This document shows positions 36,958-46,124 of a DNA stretch of 64,000 nucleotides, piece by piece (position 1 is the first letter of the stretch; each line of letters begins with the position of its first letter). Origin of the DNA: Jannaschia sp. M317 (GTDB taxonomy: Bacteria > Pseudomonadota > Alphaproteobacteria > Rhodobacterales > Rhodobacteraceae). The translations under genes were made by a program, and so were the position numbers. The DNA lies in the NCBI RefSeq assembly GCF_025141175.1, contig NZ_CP081155.1:1517001-1581000 (forward strand). Direction: 5' to 3'. A model generated the notes under the pieces. It ran no database searches, had not been told where the DNA came from, and was given only the letters and a program-made list of their open reading frames with translations.

Positions 36958-38844
36958 ATGGCTTCTTTCGCCACCAAACAGGACATTCTCGACATCGAGG
37001 CGCAAGAGCCGTGGGAAAAGGCGCGACCGGCGACCACGCTCTATGAGCTGTTGTCCAAGACGGCGGCGACCCATGGCGACCGCCCGGCCTTCAGCTTTCA
37101 GCTCTTCTCGGGGCCGACCGACAAGGCCGAGACGCTGACCTGGACCGAGTTCAAGGGCCGGATCACCCAGGCCGCGAACCTCTTCCGATCGCTCGGTGTG
37201 GGCGAAACCGACACCGTCGCCTATGTCCTGCCCAATTGCACCGAGACGGCGACCGTCCTGCTGGGCGCCTCCATCGCGGGCATCGCCAATCCGGTGAACC
37301 CGCTTCTGGATGCCGAACAGATCGGGGCCATCCTGCGAGAGACGAACGCCAAGGTCGTCGTCACCCTGCGTGCCTTTCCCAAGACCGACGTGGCCCAGAA
37401 GGTCGCCGAAGCGGTCAAGCTGGCCCCCAACGTCGAAACCGTGCTGGAGGTGGACCTGCACCGCTATCTGACGGGGCTCAAGAAGCTGATCGTACCGCTG
37501 ATCCGTCCCAAGAACCCGGTGTCGCATCATGCCAAGGTCAAAAGCTTCGTCGCCGCGGCGGCCAGGCAACGGTCCGATGCCCTCGATTTCGCGGACAGCG
37601 ACGGCGACCGCGTGGCGGCCTATTTCCACACCGGCGGCACCACCGGCATGCCCAAGGTCGCGCAGCACACCTATGACGGAATGATCTACAACGGCTGGAT
37701 CGGGCACCGTCTGCTGTTCTCGGAACAGGACGTGGTGATTTGTCCGCTGCCGCTGTTCCATGTCTTCGCTTGCCACGTGATCCTGATGGCGATGCTCGCC
37801 TCGGGCGCGCACGTGGTGTTCCCGACGCCGCAGGGGTATCGCGGGGATGGCGTCTTCGACAACTTCTGGAAACTGGTGGAACGGTGGCGCGTGACCTTCG
37901 TCATCACAGTGCCGACCGCCATGTCGGCCCTGATGCAACGTCCGGTCAACGCGGATGTGTCGTCCATCAAAACCGCCTTCTCCGGATCGTCCCCCCTGCC
38001 GGTGGAATTGTTCCGCCGGTTCGAGACGGACACGGGCGTGACCGTGGTCGAGGGATACGGCCTGACCGAGGCCACCTGTCTGGTCAGCTGCAACCCGGTC
38101 GACGGCGAGAAAAAGATCGGCTCTGTCGGGATTCCCTTCATGCACACCGAGGTGCGCATCCTGATGGACAAGGGCGAAGGCCCGGTCGATTGCGGCACAG
38201 ATGAGGTGGGCGAGATTTGCGTGGCCTCCCCCGGCGTGCGTCCGGGCGCGACCTATACCGAGGCCGCCAAGAACGCGAACCTCTACCATCACGAGCGGTT
38301 CCTGCGCACCGGCGATCTGGGCCGCATCGACGCGGATGGCTACCTTTGGATCACCGGCCGCGCCAAGGACCTGATCATCCGCGGTGGTCACAACATCGAC
38401 CCCGCCGAGATCGAGGAAGCGCTGGCCGGTCATCCCGCCGTCGCCATGGCGGGCGCCATCGGTCAGCCCGATGCCTTTGCCGGCGAATTGCCCTGCGCCT
38501 ATGTCGAACTCGTCGCCGGGGCCACGGTCACGCCGGCAGAGCTGTCGAAGCATTGCGACAGCCACGTCCACGAACGCGCGGCCCGGCCCAAGTACATCGA
38601 GATCTTGGACGAACTGCCCAAGACCGCCGTGGGCAAGGTCTTCAAGCCCGACTTGCGCCGCCGCGCCATCGCGCGGATCTACGATGCGGCGCTCGCGGAT
38701 GCGGGCGTGAATGCCAAGGTGGCCGAGGTGGTCGAGGACAAGAAACGCGGCCTCGTCGCGCGGCTGGAAAAGACCGGCACAGTCGAGGAGCGGGAGGTCG
38801 TGGCCGTGATGGGCAACTACACTCGCCCATGGGAATGGGTCTGA
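36958..38844 (+). CDS. Acyl-CoA synthetase (AMP-forming)
   Basis: A 628-residue adenylate-forming enzyme that activates a carboxylic acid to acyl-AMP and then acyl-CoA. The AMP-binding P-loop is FHTGGTTGMPKVAQHTY, A5 is EGYGLTEATC, the hinge is RTGDLGRIDADGYLWITGR, and the catalytic lysine sits in PKTAVGKVFKPDLRR. GGGAGGA precedes ATG 36958, so the upstream 14 in-frame codons are excluded. The acid substrate cannot be read; N-terminal length suggests a medium- or long-chain acid. It ends in tandem palindromes. Confidence 0.9.
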   Translation: MASFATKQDILDIEAQEPWEKARPATTLYELLSKTAATHGDRPAFSFQLFSGPTDKAETLTWTEFKGRITQAANLFRSLGVGETDTVAYVLPNCTETATVLLGASIAGIANPVNPLLDAEQIGAILRETNAKVVVTLRAFPKTDVAQKVAEAVKLAPNVETVLEVDLHRYLTGLKKLIVPLIRPKNPVSHHAKVKSFVAAAARQRSDALDFADSDGDRVAAYFHTGGTTGMPKVAQHTYDGMIYNGWIGHRLLFSEQDVVICPLPLFHVFACHVILMAMLASGAHVVFPTPQGYRGDGVFDNFWKLVERWRVTFVITVPTAMSALMQRPVNADVSSIKTAFSGSSPLPVELFRRFETDTGVTVVEGYGLTEATCLVSCNPVDGEKKIGSVGIPFMHTEVRILMDKGEGPVDCGTDEVGEICVASPGVRPGATYTEAAKNANLYHHERFLRTGDLGRIDADGYLWITGRAKDLIIRGGHNIDPAEIEEALAGHPAVAMAGAIGQPDAFAGELPCAYVELVAGATVTPAELSKHCDSHVHERAARPKYIEILDELPKTAVGKVFKPDLRRRAIARIYDAALADAGVNAKVAEVVEDKKRGLVARLEKTGTVEEREVVAVMGNYTRPWEWV

Positions 38845-38853
38845 GACCGGAGA

Positions 38854-38913
38854 TCAAATCCTTCGAAGGATTTGACCATTTTCTTGCAAGAAAATGGCCC
38901 CCTCGCGGGGGCC
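38854..38913. repeat. Three contiguous palindromes downstream of the acyl-CoA synthetase
   Basis: Positions 38854-38875 form a perfect 22-bp palindrome (TCAAATCCTTC plus complement); 38876-38897 another perfect 22-bp palindrome (CCATTTTCTTG plus complement); 38896-38913 a third, GGCCCCC-TCGC-GGGGGCC. They lie head to tail with no spacer, just after the stop and before the convergent cold-shock gene. The first palindrome recurs at 46861-46882. They could end transcription from both sides. Confidence 0.6.
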
Positions 38914-38993
38914 AGCACTAACAGTAGTCGTGGGGTGCCTGACTGTGCAGGCATCCCGTATTGCGTCACCTGGGGCTGACGTCTGGGGCCGGT

Positions 38994-39203
38994 TTAGTCC
39001 AGCGCGACCAGGTCGGAGGCGGAAGAACGGCCATCCCGGCCCTCTCGCATCTCGAACTCAACCTTCTGATTGTCGCGCAATCCGGTCAGACCGGCGCGCT
39101 CGACAGCGGAGATATGGACAAAGATGTCCTTGCCGCCATCGTCGGGTGCAATAAAGCCGTAGCCTTTAGTGGTGTTGAACCATTTCACGGTGCCAGTGGC
39201 CAT
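38994..39203 (-). CDS. Cold-shock domain protein (CspA family)
   Basis: A 69-residue single cold-shock domain that binds single-stranded RNA and DNA. MATGTVKWFNTTKGYGFIAPDD contains RNP1 (KGYGFI) and FVHIS is RNP2. AAGGAG precedes the ATG. The protein is an RNA chaperone; whether it is cold-induced is not visible. It is monocistronic, between the palindromes and the ArsC-like gene. Confidence 0.95.
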   Translation of the reverse strand: MATGTVKWFNTTKGYGFIAPDDGGKDIFVHISAVERAGLTGLRDNQKVEFEMREGRDGRSSASDLVALD

Positions 39204-39368
39204 TCCCGTGTCTCCTTCGTGGGTCGTGCTGCCCGCAACATCGCGGCAGAATGATGCCCGTGGCCCGAAGGGAAGTCAGACCTGCATGGCCGAGGCACCC
39301 TTTTGAGGTATAGGCCGCATGAAAAACGTCAAGGGGAAGCCCCGGGCGTAGCGGAGGGAGACGAAATC

Positions 39369-39698
39369 GTGATAGTTCTGAACGGCCTGAAGACCTGCGA
39401 TACTTGCAGAAAGGCGCTCAAGGCGGTCCTGGCTGCCGGTCTGGAAGGCAGATTGCGTGATTTTCGGGCGGAGCCGCCAAGCCGGGATGAGGTGGCGAAG
39501 TGGCATGCGAATCTGGGTGACGCGTTGCTGAACACGCGTTCGACCACCTGGCGCGGCCTGTCTGAGGCGGACCGGGCGGCCGACCCCATCGACCTGATGC
39601 TGGCCCACCCCGCCTTGATCAAACGGCCGGTGGTCGAGACGGAAGGGGTCTTGATGCTCGGCTGGGCACCGCCGACGCAAAGGGCGCTGGGCCTTTAG
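39369..39698 (+). CDS. ArsC/Spx-family thioredoxin-fold reductase
   Basis: A 109-residue ArsC-family protein. The N-terminal LNGLKTCDTCRKALKA has a CxxC redox centre, and the end RPVVETEGVLMLGW is a family hallmark. Start is GTG at 39369 with GGAGGGAGA upstream; the ORF extends further but without a ribosome site. The family includes arsenate reductases and Spx-like regulators. No ars genes are nearby, so arsenate reduction is not supported by context. Confidence 0.88.
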   Translation: MIVLNGLKTCDTCRKALKAVLAAGLEGRLRDFRAEPPSRDEVAKWHANLGDALLNTRSTTWRGLSEADRAADPIDLMLAHPALIKRPVVETEGVLMLGWAPPTQRALGL

Positions 39699-39715
39699 GG
39701 GCGTGGGGGCCTGCG

Positions 39716-42532
39716 TCAGGCCTGTGGCATCCGCAGCACGACATTGTTGCCGCCGCGCTGATAGCTGAGGGTGCCGTCACCGATCGCCGTCACCCGGCCC
39801 CGGTCCAGACGGTCCCCGACCTCCACCTTGACGTAGCGCCCGTTGGCAAGCCGAACCAGGGCACGCCGGGCGTTCGGGCGGCCGTAGACACCGATCAGAT
39901 TGATCCGGTTCAGCCGCAGCACATTCCGCTCCGTCGCTGCGCGCGCCACGCTGCCACCGGGCGCGCGGGTGGCCTGGGATCCGCTGTCGACCGATCGTGC
40001 GGCGGGTGTCGCTGGGGCAGCCGGGGCCGCAGCGGCCTGTTCGCGCCGTTGCGTCACGATGCGCGCGGCGTCCCGCTCGACCGAGCGGGGGCGGCTGCGG
40101 GGACGCTCGGATGCGGGCAGGGCCAGCGGCGATACCGGTCCGGATTGCACGACGGCGGCGACCTCTACCGGGGCGTCGGCCTGCGCCTCGGCCACGGCGG
40201 CATCGGTCGCGGCGGCCAGCGATGCCGCAGCCGCCTGTTCCGCGGCGGAGCGCGCCGCCTGAGCCGTGGCGGCGATCTGAACGATGGCGTCTGGACGGGC
40301 GCGGGGCCGTACGCGGGTCAGTTCCGCGCGCGTGAAACCGCCATTTCGCGTCCGCTCCACCAACTCGGCGGCGTCCTCGGGGCGGGGCACCGGACGGACC
40401 CTGCGCAGGATCTGCTGCGCTTCGTTTTCAAGCGCGTCCTCCGCCTCGGTCGTGCCACTTGCAGAGGTCGCGCGTTGGACCGGGAAGACGTCGGGCCGAC
40501 CCAGCACGACGGTATAGCCGCCGGGGGCGAGGGTGCCCTCCGGGGTGGCCTCGACCAGGCCGGTCTGCGCATCGGTGGCAAAGGTCGTGCCCGCTGGTGC
40601 GGGGTTGGTCTGAATGGCGACCCCGTCGGCGGGCGGCTCGGCCCGGGGCAGGGCCACGGCGTCGCCCCAGGCGATGTCCGGGTCGATGGAGGCGACGTAG
40701 ATATCCTCCGCGGTTGCATCTGCGGGCGCGACGGGGGCCGGCAAGGCGGTAAACTCCCCGGCGGCCTCGAAGCGTTCGATGAAGGTGGAAGGCGTCGTGT
40801 CCAGCGTCGGGGCCAGGTCCAGCCCCGGCGGGGCCGCGATGTCGGGGGCCACGATCGGAAGGATCTGTTCATCCGGCAGGCCGGTCGGCGCGGCCTCGGG
40901 CAGGCGCAGCAGCGGGTCGGCCAGCGCGACGACCTCGGGCGGGGTGGCCACGGGATCCGTCTCTGGCACCGCCGCAACGGGCGTGGCACCGGGGGCGGGC
41001 AACAGGGCCGCGATGTCGACCTCTGGTGTGGTCTCGTCCGGGGTCGGCTCGGCGACGGGCGGCAGGACAGCGGTGGCTTCGACCGCAGGCGTTTGCGGTG
41101 CAACGGGCACTTCGGCCAGGTCATCGCCACCCAACAACAGTGATCCGACGGCCACGAGGAACAGCAGGATCAACAGCCCGACGGTCAGGGCCAGGCCAAG
41201 CCGCGCGCCCCCGGGACGCGCAGGCGTCGCAGCCTTTTCCCGCGCCAGACCAGGCAGGGCCAGGGCCGCGGCCTCTTCTTGCCGGATACGGGCCTCTTCG
41301 CTTTGCTTCGGGTCTGCAACGCGGCCTTTCTCGCGCAGGCGCTGCATCTTGTCTGTAAGGGTCGAAAGGGCCCGCGCGGCAACGACGCCGGGCCGCTTGC
41401 CCGTCACTTCGGGCTGCGGCTCGGCCAAGGCGGGCGTGACTTCAGGGGCAGCATCGGCGTCGCCTTTGGCCACCGCCACGGTCGGGGCCGCGGGTGCATC
41501 CCGACTGGCGACGAGCGCGGGATTGGTTGCGGGTGTCTTGGGCGCAACGGTCGGAGGCGGTGCAACCTTGGGGGCCGTGGCGGGCTTGGGCGCGGCCGGT
41601 GGGGTCGACAGGCGGCGTGTGACACGGTCCAGACGCTCGCCGCTGGCGGCCCGCGCGGTCGGCTCCGGCGCGGCCTTGCGGCTTGTGCTGAAGCCGGGGA
41701 CGATCAGCGGCGCATCCTCGGACGCCGGGACGTCCAGGGGTGTCGGCGGCGGCGTGGCGGCCTTTGGTTTGGGCGCGGCGGGGGCCTTCTTGGGGGCTGG
41801 CTTGGTCTGAGCCAACGTTTCTGCCGCGTCTACGGTCGGCGGTTCGGCTGGCGTGGGCGTGGCCGGGGGCTGCGCGACCGGCGCCTCTGGGGCGCTTTCG
41901 GGCAGGGCCGCGACAACCGTTTCAGACGATGCGGGGCGGTGGCCCAGCGGGACCGGTGGTTCGGACTTGGGCGCCTTGGGCGTAGGGCGCGGCGCGGGCA
42001 GGGCCGCGAACCCTTCGGGCAGGTCCACCTCCAGCGGCGCGCCCGCCAAAAGCTCCGCCGCGATGCCAGTCTTGCCGAAGTTCGGCAGGCCCGGATAGGC
42101 AGGGTCCTTCGGGTTGGCCATGATGACCACGGGCCGAAAGCCGTAATCGGCGGCAAATGTCTCTGCCTCCAGCAGGGTTTCGAGCGCGACAACCGCAACC
42201 TGCAACCGATCCCCCCGTTCGACATAATCGAAGGTCAGATCCTCGACCGGGTAGGGCGTGCGCCCCTTGAGCAGCGCGCGAATCGTCTCTTCTGGCCGAC
42301 GGTCGTCGCGTTCCAGCGAGGTATAAAGCAGCTGGCTGTCCGGCAGGATCAGGATCGAGATGGCATCCGCCCCGACACGCGCCTGCGCCCGGTCCCGCAG
42401 ATCGGCCAGGCGGTCCGGCATGTCCGGGGTGTCCAGCCGCACAGCCCCTTCGCGCCACCATCCACCCTCGGGCGCGCGGCTGAGGACGGCGATGCCGTCG
42501 AGCGATAGGTCCAGGGCGATTTCGGGTCTCAT
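39716..42532 (-). CDS. Large alanine/proline-rich membrane protein resembling a PilM/GspL-GspC fusion
   Basis: A 938-residue protein. Residues 1-150 (IALDLSLDGIAVLSR, LILPDSQLLYTSL, LLKGRTPYPVEDLTFDYV, VVALETLLEAE) resemble the cytoplasmic actin-like domain of PilM/GspL. Residues about 180-430 are low-complexity A/P/T. One membrane helix lies at about 444-467 (GLALTVGLLILLFLVAVGSL). Residues 468-870 are another A/P-rich stretch. The last 65 residues (INLIGVYG..RALVRLANGRYVKVEVGD..) resemble the periplasmic HR domain of GspC or PilP. The topology fits. No pilus or secretion genes are adjacent. Domain calls are pattern-based inference. Confidence 0.7.
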   Translation of the reverse strand: MRPEIALDLSLDGIAVLSRAPEGGWWREGAVRLDTPDMPDRLADLRDRAQARVGADAISILILPDSQLLYTSLERDDRRPEETIRALLKGRTPYPVEDLTFDYVERGDRLQVAVVALETLLEAETFAADYGFRPVVIMANPKDPAYPGLPNFGKTGIAAELLAGAPLEVDLPEGFAALPAPRPTPKAPKSEPPVPLGHRPASSETVVAALPESAPEAPVAQPPATPTPAEPPTVDAAETLAQTKPAPKKAPAAPKPKAATPPPTPLDVPASEDAPLIVPGFSTSRKAAPEPTARAASGERLDRVTRRLSTPPAAPKPATAPKVAPPPTVAPKTPATNPALVASRDAPAAPTVAVAKGDADAAPEVTPALAEPQPEVTGKRPGVVAARALSTLTDKMQRLREKGRVADPKQSEEARIRQEEAAALALPGLAREKAATPARPGGARLGLALTVGLLILLFLVAVGSLLLGGDDLAEVPVAPQTPAVEATAVLPPVAEPTPDETTPEVDIAALLPAPGATPVAAVPETDPVATPPEVVALADPLLRLPEAAPTGLPDEQILPIVAPDIAAPPGLDLAPTLDTTPSTFIERFEAAGEFTALPAPVAPADATAEDIYVASIDPDIAWGDAVALPRAEPPADGVAIQTNPAPAGTTFATDAQTGLVEATPEGTLAPGGYTVVLGRPDVFPVQRATSASGTTEAEDALENEAQQILRRVRPVPRPEDAAELVERTRNGGFTRAELTRVRPRARPDAIVQIAATAQAARSAAEQAAAASLAAATDAAVAEAQADAPVEVAAVVQSGPVSPLALPASERPRSRPRSVERDAARIVTQRREQAAAAPAAPATPAARSVDSGSQATRAPGGSVARAATERNVLRLNRINLIGVYGRPNARRALVRLANGRYVKVEVGDRLDRGRVTAIGDGTLSYQRGGNNVVLRMPQA

Positions 42533-43167
42533 ACAAATCGCTCTAACACGCTCGGCCCCCGGGCCGGAAGTCTTGCCGTGCCAGGGAACAGGCACCGGCG
42601 GGACGGTGCCGGCACCTCGCGTTCGTCGGGCCTTTGTGTGTTGTGGGTTGTATGAGTGGACTGATCGACTGGTCTGTCCTGGCCCCGGTTCCTTATGAAA
42701 ATGAAACGGTTGCCATGATCGCCTGCAATGCCCGTCGCGGTGCCGACCAGGCCGCAGCGTGACGGGCATCGCGCCTCGGCCGGCAGGCATCCACGTCAGC
42801 CGGTGCGATGCACCGTCTTGGCCGCAACGCGCCAGCCGCATCGCAGATCTGGACCCTTGCAGCAGCAAAACCGACGGGCGGCTGTCAGCGCGCGATCGGA
42901 TCGACGTCGCCGAGGAAAGCGGAGCGCGACGGCCAATGGTTGCATCCGTCTCGCAAAGTCAGGGGCGCGCGGGCAGCGGGTCCGGCGCCGTTCTGCGCGC
43001 GCAGCGGAGGGTGCATCCCGCACCTCGATGCCTTTGCGGGGTGTGGGGCAGACTGACATCGGCCCTTGGCCCTGCCGGGCAAGACCCCGCCTATGGCTGG
43101 TTTTCGCGGCTGACCTTGGCGCAGGCATCGCTAGGGTGCGCACGAACGCCATCTGACGGAGCCTGCC
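42533..43167. other. 635-bp region without a convincing gene
   Basis: Open frames here have unnatural composition. It contains two overlapping hairpins, GGCACCG (42591-42597) with CGGTGCC (42604-42610), and the palindrome GGTGCCGGCACC (42605-42616), which exclude each other and would lie about 60-85 nt upstream of the 938-residue gene start in its leader. A 36-codon frame at 42652-42762 is the only natural-looking one but has no ribosome site. The stretch 42763-43167 shows nothing I can name. Confidence 0.5.
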
Positions 43168-43851
43168 ATGCGCGCCCTTTTAACCTGTCTACTGTTGGTC
43201 CTGCCCTTGGCCGCCCCCGCGCAGCAGGGCGCGGCCCCACGCCTTCTGGTCGAGGGGCGTGGCGAGATATTGGTGCGGCCCGACATGGCGACCGTGACCT
43301 TGGCCGTCGTGCGCGAGGCCGCCGAGGCGGCGACGGCCATGGCCGACTTGTCGGAGGCGACGGCGGCCGTTCTGGCGCGCGTCGAAGGCGACGGGATTGC
43401 CGCGCGGGATGTGCAAACCGGCCAGTTGTCTCTGCAACCGCGCTGGGACCATTCGGAAAACCGCACGACCCCACAGATCACAGGCTATGTCGCACGCACG
43501 ACGCTGGACGTCCGGGTGCGTGACCTGGACGCACTTGGCCCCCTTCTGGATGCGGCGGTGTCGGATGGCGCGAACGGGTTGGAGGGCTTGCGCTTCGGCC
43601 TGAGCGACCCGCGTGCAGGCGAAGATGCCGCGCGGCGTGCCGCGGTGGCGGATGCGCTGGCCAAGGCGCAGATCTATGCCGAGGCGGCGGGCATGAATCT
43701 TGGGTCCATCGTCTCGCTGAGCGAAGGTCAGGCGGCCGTGCCGGGCCCGGTGATGATGGAAATGGATGCGATGCGGTCCATGCCGGTGGCCGCTGGTGAG
43801 GTGGCGCAAGTCATGACGGTCACCCTCGTGATCGAGATGATCGCCCGCTGA
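43168..43851 (+). CDS. SIMPL-domain (DUF541) periplasmic protein
   Basis: A 227-residue protein of the SIMPL family. A signal peptide (MRALLTCLLLVLPLAAPAQQ) is followed by RLLVEGRGEILVRPDMATVTLAVV, the family's strand pattern, then GYVARTTLDVRVRDLDALGPLLDAAV, GLRFGLSDP and the lysine-rich helix ARRAAVADALAKAQIYAEAAGM. These proteins are periplasmic and linked to envelope or oxidative stress, without a known reaction. A strong hairpin follows the stop. Confidence 0.87.
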   Translation: MRALLTCLLLVLPLAAPAQQGAAPRLLVEGRGEILVRPDMATVTLAVVREAAEAATAMADLSEATAAVLARVEGDGIAARDVQTGQLSLQPRWDHSENRTTPQITGYVARTTLDVRVRDLDALGPLLDAAVSDGANGLEGLRFGLSDPRAGEDAARRAAVADALAKAQIYAEAAGMNLGSIVSLSEGQAAVPGPVMMEMDAMRSMPVAAGEVAQVMTVTLVIEMIAR

Positions 43852-43857
43852 GGGAAA

Positions 43858-43886
43858 GGGCAAAGCCTTTTGCCAAGGCTTTGCCC
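43858..43886. terminator. Bidirectional terminator-like hairpin
   Basis: GGGCAAAGCCTT (43858-43869) and AAGGCTTTGCCC (43875-43886) form a perfect 12-bp stem over five bases, between two convergent genes. It starts 7 bases past the SIMPL stop and ends 16 bases from the sulfhydrylase stop, so it could serve both. Its style resembles the palindromes at 38854 and 46837. Confidence 0.6.
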
Positions 43887-43901
43887 AAACGTTCGCCTTA
43901 G

Positions 43902-45188
43902 TCAGACCTTGGCCAGCGCCTGTTCCAGGTCCGCGATCAGGTCATCTGCATCCTCGATCCCGATCGAGACGCGCACGACCTCCGGGCCGGCCCCTGCCGC
44001 CGTCTGCTGCTCCGGCGACAGCTGCCGGTGCGTGGTCGAGGCCGAGTGGATGATCAGCGACCGCGTATCGCCCAGGTTGGCCACGTGAGAGAAGATCTCC
44101 AGGTTGTCGACCACCTTCACGCAGGCGTCGTAGCCCCCCTTGAGCGCGAAGGTGAACAAGCCGCCCGCTCCCTTTGGACAGACCTTCTTGGCCAGGTCGT
44201 GATAGGGCGAGGACGGTAGGCCCGCGTAGGTGACGGCTGCGACTTTCTCGTGCCCTTCCAGCCAGGCGGCGACCTTTTCGGCGTTTTCCACGTGGCGCTG
44301 CATCCGAAGGCTCAGCGTTTCGGTGCCCATCAGGGTATAGTGCGCCGCCTGTGGGTTCATCGTCATGCCAAGGTCACGCAGGCCAATGGCGATCGAATGG
44401 AACGTAAAGGCCAGGTTGCCGAAGGTCTCGTGGAACTTCAGCCCGTGATAGGCCGGTTCCGCCGCCGACAGCGATGGGAACTTGTCTGACGCGGACCAGT
44501 CGAACTTGCCCGAATCCACCACGCAGCCGCCGGTGACTGTGCCGTTGCCGGTCAGGTATTTGGTGGTGGAATGGACGACCAGCGTCGCGCCATGTTCGAT
44601 CGGGCGCACCAGGTAGGGGGTGGCCGTGGTGTTGTCGATGATCAGCGGCACGCCCGCAGCATCGGCCACATCTGCGATGGCGCGCACATCCATGATCCAG
44701 CCGCCGGGGTTTGCGATGGCCTCGCCAAAGACGGCGCGGGTGTTTTCGTCGATGGCATCGGCCACGGCCTTCGGGTCGTCAAAATCAACGAACTTGGCCG
44801 ACCAGCCGAACCGCTTGATGGTCTGGCTGAACTGCGTGACCGTGCCGCCATAAAGGCGCGTCGAGGCCACAACGTTGCAGCCCGGCTGCATCAGCGGAAA
44901 CAGCGCCATGATCTGCGCCGCATGACCCGACGAACAGCAGACAGCGCCGACGCCGCCTTCCAGCGTGGCGATCCGTTCGCCCAGGACCGCGACCGTGGGG
45001 TTGGTCAGGCGGGAATAGATGTAGCCGACTTCCTGCAGATTGAAGAGCGCGGCGGCATGTTCGGCATCGCGGAACACATAGGCCGTGGTCTGATAGATCG
45101 GCGTCTGCCGGGCACCGGTGGCCGGGTCGGGCCGGGCGCCTGCGTGGATCTGCAATGTGTCGAAGCCGTATTGGCGGGTCTCGGTCAT
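43902..45188 (-). CDS. metY: O-acetylhomoserine sulfhydrylase family PLP enzyme
   Basis: A 428-residue Cys/Met-metabolism PLP enzyme. YGFDTLQIHAGARPDP, RQTPIYQTTAYVF and IYSRLTNPT are typical of O-acetylhomoserine sulfhydrylases, which make homocysteine from O-acetylhomoserine and sulfide. The PLP lysine is in HSTTKYLTGNG. Length fits MetY (about 425-430), longer than MetB/MetZ. AGGAGGAAGAA precedes the ATG strongly, so the longer frame is excluded. Transcribed alone, divergent from the NDUFA12 gene. Use of succinyl ester instead cannot be excluded. Confidence 0.86.
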   Translation of the reverse strand: MTETRQYGFDTLQIHAGARPDPATGARQTPIYQTTAYVFRDAEHAAALFNLQEVGYIYSRLTNPTVAVLGERIATLEGGVGAVCCSSGHAAQIMALFPLMQPGCNVVASTRLYGGTVTQFSQTIKRFGWSAKFVDFDDPKAVADAIDENTRAVFGEAIANPGGWIMDVRAIADVADAAGVPLIIDNTTATPYLVRPIEHGATLVVHSTTKYLTGNGTVTGGCVVDSGKFDWSASDKFPSLSAAEPAYHGLKFHETFGNLAFTFHSIAIGLRDLGMTMNPQAAHYTLMGTETLSLRMQRHVENAEKVAAWLEGHEKVAAVTYAGLPSSPYHDLAKKVCPKGAGGLFTFALKGGYDACVKVVDNLEIFSHVANLGDTRSLIIHSASTTHRQLSPEQQTAAGAGPEVVRVSIGIEDADDLIADLEQALAKV

Positions 45189-45375
45189 TTCTTCCTCCTG
45201 ATCTGTCCGAACGGCACGATAGAGAAGGCGGAGGCGGGCGGCTACAGGGCGCGGCGCGGAATCTGTGCACAGCAGGCACCTCGCGCGGCAAAGCCCCGCG
45301 CGCGGGGCCGTGACGCCTTGACCGCCCCGACCTGCGGTGTAGGGAAGGGGGAACGACCGCGCGGAGGACCGACAG

Positions 45376-45753
45376 ATGGCCAGCTTGCTCAAACGCCTTG
45401 TGACCTGGTGGGACGGCGACTCCATCGGGACGCGCCTTTTCACCTCTCGCTTTGGCAACAAGGTCGGAGAGGACGCGCAGGGCAACGTGTTCTATTCCAA
45501 TGCCGACGACAGCCGACGTTGGGTGATCTACGATGGGGACAACGACGCCACGCGCGTCGATCCCGAATGGTATGGCTGGCTGCACCACACCTTCAAACAA
45601 CCGCCGACCGAGGCGCCGCTGGCCCACAAGACCTGGGAAAAGCCGCATCAGACGAACCTGACCGGGACCGATGGCGCGTTCTTGCGCCAGGGGTCGATCC
45701 GGCGTGCCGACGTCAAGCCCGCCTCCGACTACGAGGCCTGGAGCCCCGAGTGA
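45376..45753 (+). CDS. NADH:ubiquinone oxidoreductase accessory subunit NDUFA12
   Basis: A 125-residue homologue of the mitochondrial B17.2 subunit, an accessory protein at the complex I peripheral arm found in alphaproteobacteria. VTWWDGDSIGTRLFT, GRRWV-type SRRWVIYDG, VDPEWYGWLHHT and KPHQTNLTGT are diagnostic. It overlaps the next gene by one base (TGATG), forming an operon with DUF2155, an arrangement that recurs in this group. Located apart from the nuo cluster. Confidence 0.93.
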   Translation: MASLLKRLVTWWDGDSIGTRLFTSRFGNKVGEDAQGNVFYSNADDSRRWVIYDGDNDATRVDPEWYGWLHHTFKQPPTEAPLAHKTWEKPHQTNLTGTDGAFLRQGSIRRADVKPASDYEAWSPE

Positions 45754-46124
45754 TGCGGACGCTCGGCCTTGCGCTGACGCTGGCCCTGCTGGCGGGTGCG
45801 TCAGATGCCCAGGCGGTGCGCACCGGCGTCGGGCTGGGCGCGGTGCTGCGCACGCTCGACAAAAGCTCGGGCGAAGTCATCGACGTGGAAATGGCCGCCG
45901 GGCAGACCATGGCCTACGGGCCGCTTCAGGTGACCTTGCACGAATGCCGCTATCCGTCGAACAATCCGGCGGGCGACGCCTTTGGACTGTTGCAGGTCGT
46001 CGACGCGCGCCAGGTGCAGGAGCTGTTCGCGGGCTGGATGGTCGCCTCTTCCCCTGCGCTGAATGCCCTGGAACATCGGCGCTATGATGTCTGGGTGCTG
46101 CGCTGCCTGACCGGGGACGACTAG
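45753..46124 (+). CDS. DUF2155 periplasmic protein
   Basis: A 123-residue exported protein with signal [21 protein letters not shown]. The mature part [45 protein letters not shown] and [28 protein letters not shown] is the DUF2155 pattern, with two cysteines. It is translationally coupled to the NDUFA12 gene. Function unknown; the stop overlaps that of convergent aat in CTAG. Confidence 0.82.
   Translation: MRTLGLALTLALLAGASDAQAVRTGVGLGAVLRTLDKSSGEVIDVEMAAGQTMAYGPLQVTLHECRYPSNNPAGDAFGLLQVVDARQVQELFAGWMVASSPALNALEHRRYDVWVLRCLTGDD

Noticed and set aside
42652..42762. 36-codon frame MSGLIDWSVLAPVPYENETV...
   Set aside because: Looks somewhat natural but has no ribosome site and no family, so listed only as part of the gap.
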